This document shows, one piece after another, positions 45,111 through 45,283 of a stretch of 45,283 bases of DNA (within the stretch, counting starts at the first letter, position 1; each line of letters starts with the position of its first letter). Origin of the DNA: Lautropia sp. GTDB taxonomy: Bacteria; Pseudomonadota; Gammaproteobacteria; Burkholderiales; Burkholderiaceae_E. The DNA lies in assembly GCA_030532895.1 (NCBI GenBank), contig JAUNKF010000027.1, positions 1-45,283 of the forward strand, read 5' to 3'. Position numbers and translations under genes: made by a program. The notes under the pieces were generated by a model. That model saw nothing but the letters and a program-made list of their open reading frames with translations, did no database searches and had not been told where the DNA came from.

Positions 45111-45283
45111 CTACCAAGCCGACACCAGGGCCGTCAGGAAGGCGAAACCGCCCACGCCGAGCACGATGATCAGGATCAGGCCGTATAGTAACCAGCGGAT
45201 GCATGACGCGAGCCGGGATCGTTTGGGCGCCGCGGAGGCTGCTTTGGGCGTACCTGTAGGCTCATCTGCCGACGCCGACGCCG
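45111..45283 (-). CDS. C-terminal part of a membrane protein (unknown)
   Basis: An open frame enters from the right window edge on the minus strand and ends at TAG (45113-45111), giving 56 visible residues. A disordered Ala/Ser/Pro/Lys stretch (DEPTGTPKAASAAPKRSRL) leads into one membrane helix near the C-terminus (WLLYGLILIIVLGVGGFAF), ending LTALVSAW. Such a basic-then-hydrophobic pattern with correct codon use argues for a real gene. It is upstream of rhlE on the same strand. The family cannot be identified from this fragment. Confidence 0.55.
   Translation of the reverse strand, partial: ASASADEPTGTPKAASAAPKRSRLASCIRWLLYGLILIIVLGVGGFAFLTALVSAW

Overview
The window looks like the chromosome of a GC-rich betaproteobacterium, most likely Burkholderiales. 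The pointers are an rsmI / LppC / yraN / dolP neighbourhood, a lipA-lipB-ybeD-dat-dacC run, a group I BirA, and a set of polyhydroxybutyrate (PHB) genes including phaM and a phasin. No rRNA, tRNA, CRISPR array, transposase or integrase is visible. Names rest on motif and family recognition by eye, not on database searches.

Layout. 1-3.9 kb: the C-terminus of a SPOR-domain protein (cut by the window edge), rsmI, an LppC-type penicillin-binding-protein activator, yraN and dolP. This is the E. coli yraL-yraP neighbourhood without diaA. 4.0-24.7 kb: a 20-kb catabolic block for lignin-type phenolic acids. A LysR gene diverges from ligJ-ligK-(DUF1932 dehydrogenase)-ligI-ligA-ligB-ligC-dctP-dctQ-dctM. 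Next come pobA, a divergent IclR regulator, an orphan cytosolic substrate-binding protein, a vanillin-type aldehyde dehydrogenase divergent from a hydroxycinnamoyl-CoA hydratase/lyase, an ADP-forming acyl-CoA synthetase, an acyl-CoA dehydrogenase and a MarR regulator. 24.8-29.5 kb: lipA, lipB, ybeD, a D-amino-acid aminotransferase and a D,D-carboxypeptidase, all on the minus strand. 29.8-33.1 kb: two paralogous proteins of unknown function, an alpha/beta hydrolase and a VanZ-like membrane protein. 33.4-43 kb: birA, 3-hydroxybutyryl-CoA dehydrogenase coupled to a PHB-depolymerase-type esterase, a ZIP transporter, a small membrane protein, PhaM, a degenerate fumarylacetoacetase-like protein, a DUF3014 protein and a phasin. 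43.3-45.3 kb: the RNA helicase RhlE and the C-terminus of a small membrane protein.

How the genes work together. The block encodes p-coumarate -> p-coumaroyl-CoA -> 4-hydroxybenzaldehyde + acetyl-CoA -> 4-hydroxybenzoate -> protocatechuate. Protocatechuate then goes through 4,5-cleavage: carboxyhydroxymuconate semialdehyde -> 2-pyrone-4,6-dicarboxylate -> oxalomesaconate -> carboxyhydroxyoxoadipate -> pyruvate + oxaloacetate. A TRAP transporter probably brings in an aromatic or carboxylic acid. Ferulate would stop at vanillate because no vanillate demethylase is present here. Neither is the usual PrpF-type oxalomesaconate isomerase (LigU/GalD). A DUF1932 dehydrogenase-fold protein sits between ligK and ligI, the position I recall ligU occupying in Sphingobium SYK-6.

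The less expected observations are: this gene in the ligU position; a 9-G tract lying in the 17-bp spacer of a candidate promoter (phase-variation-like geometry); a fumarylacetoacetase homologue that has lost its metal-binding glutamates; a LipB with two large insertions; a Tat-type, non-lipidated LppC protein; a probably leaderless birA; and a phasin leader with direct repeats and a small upstream ORF.
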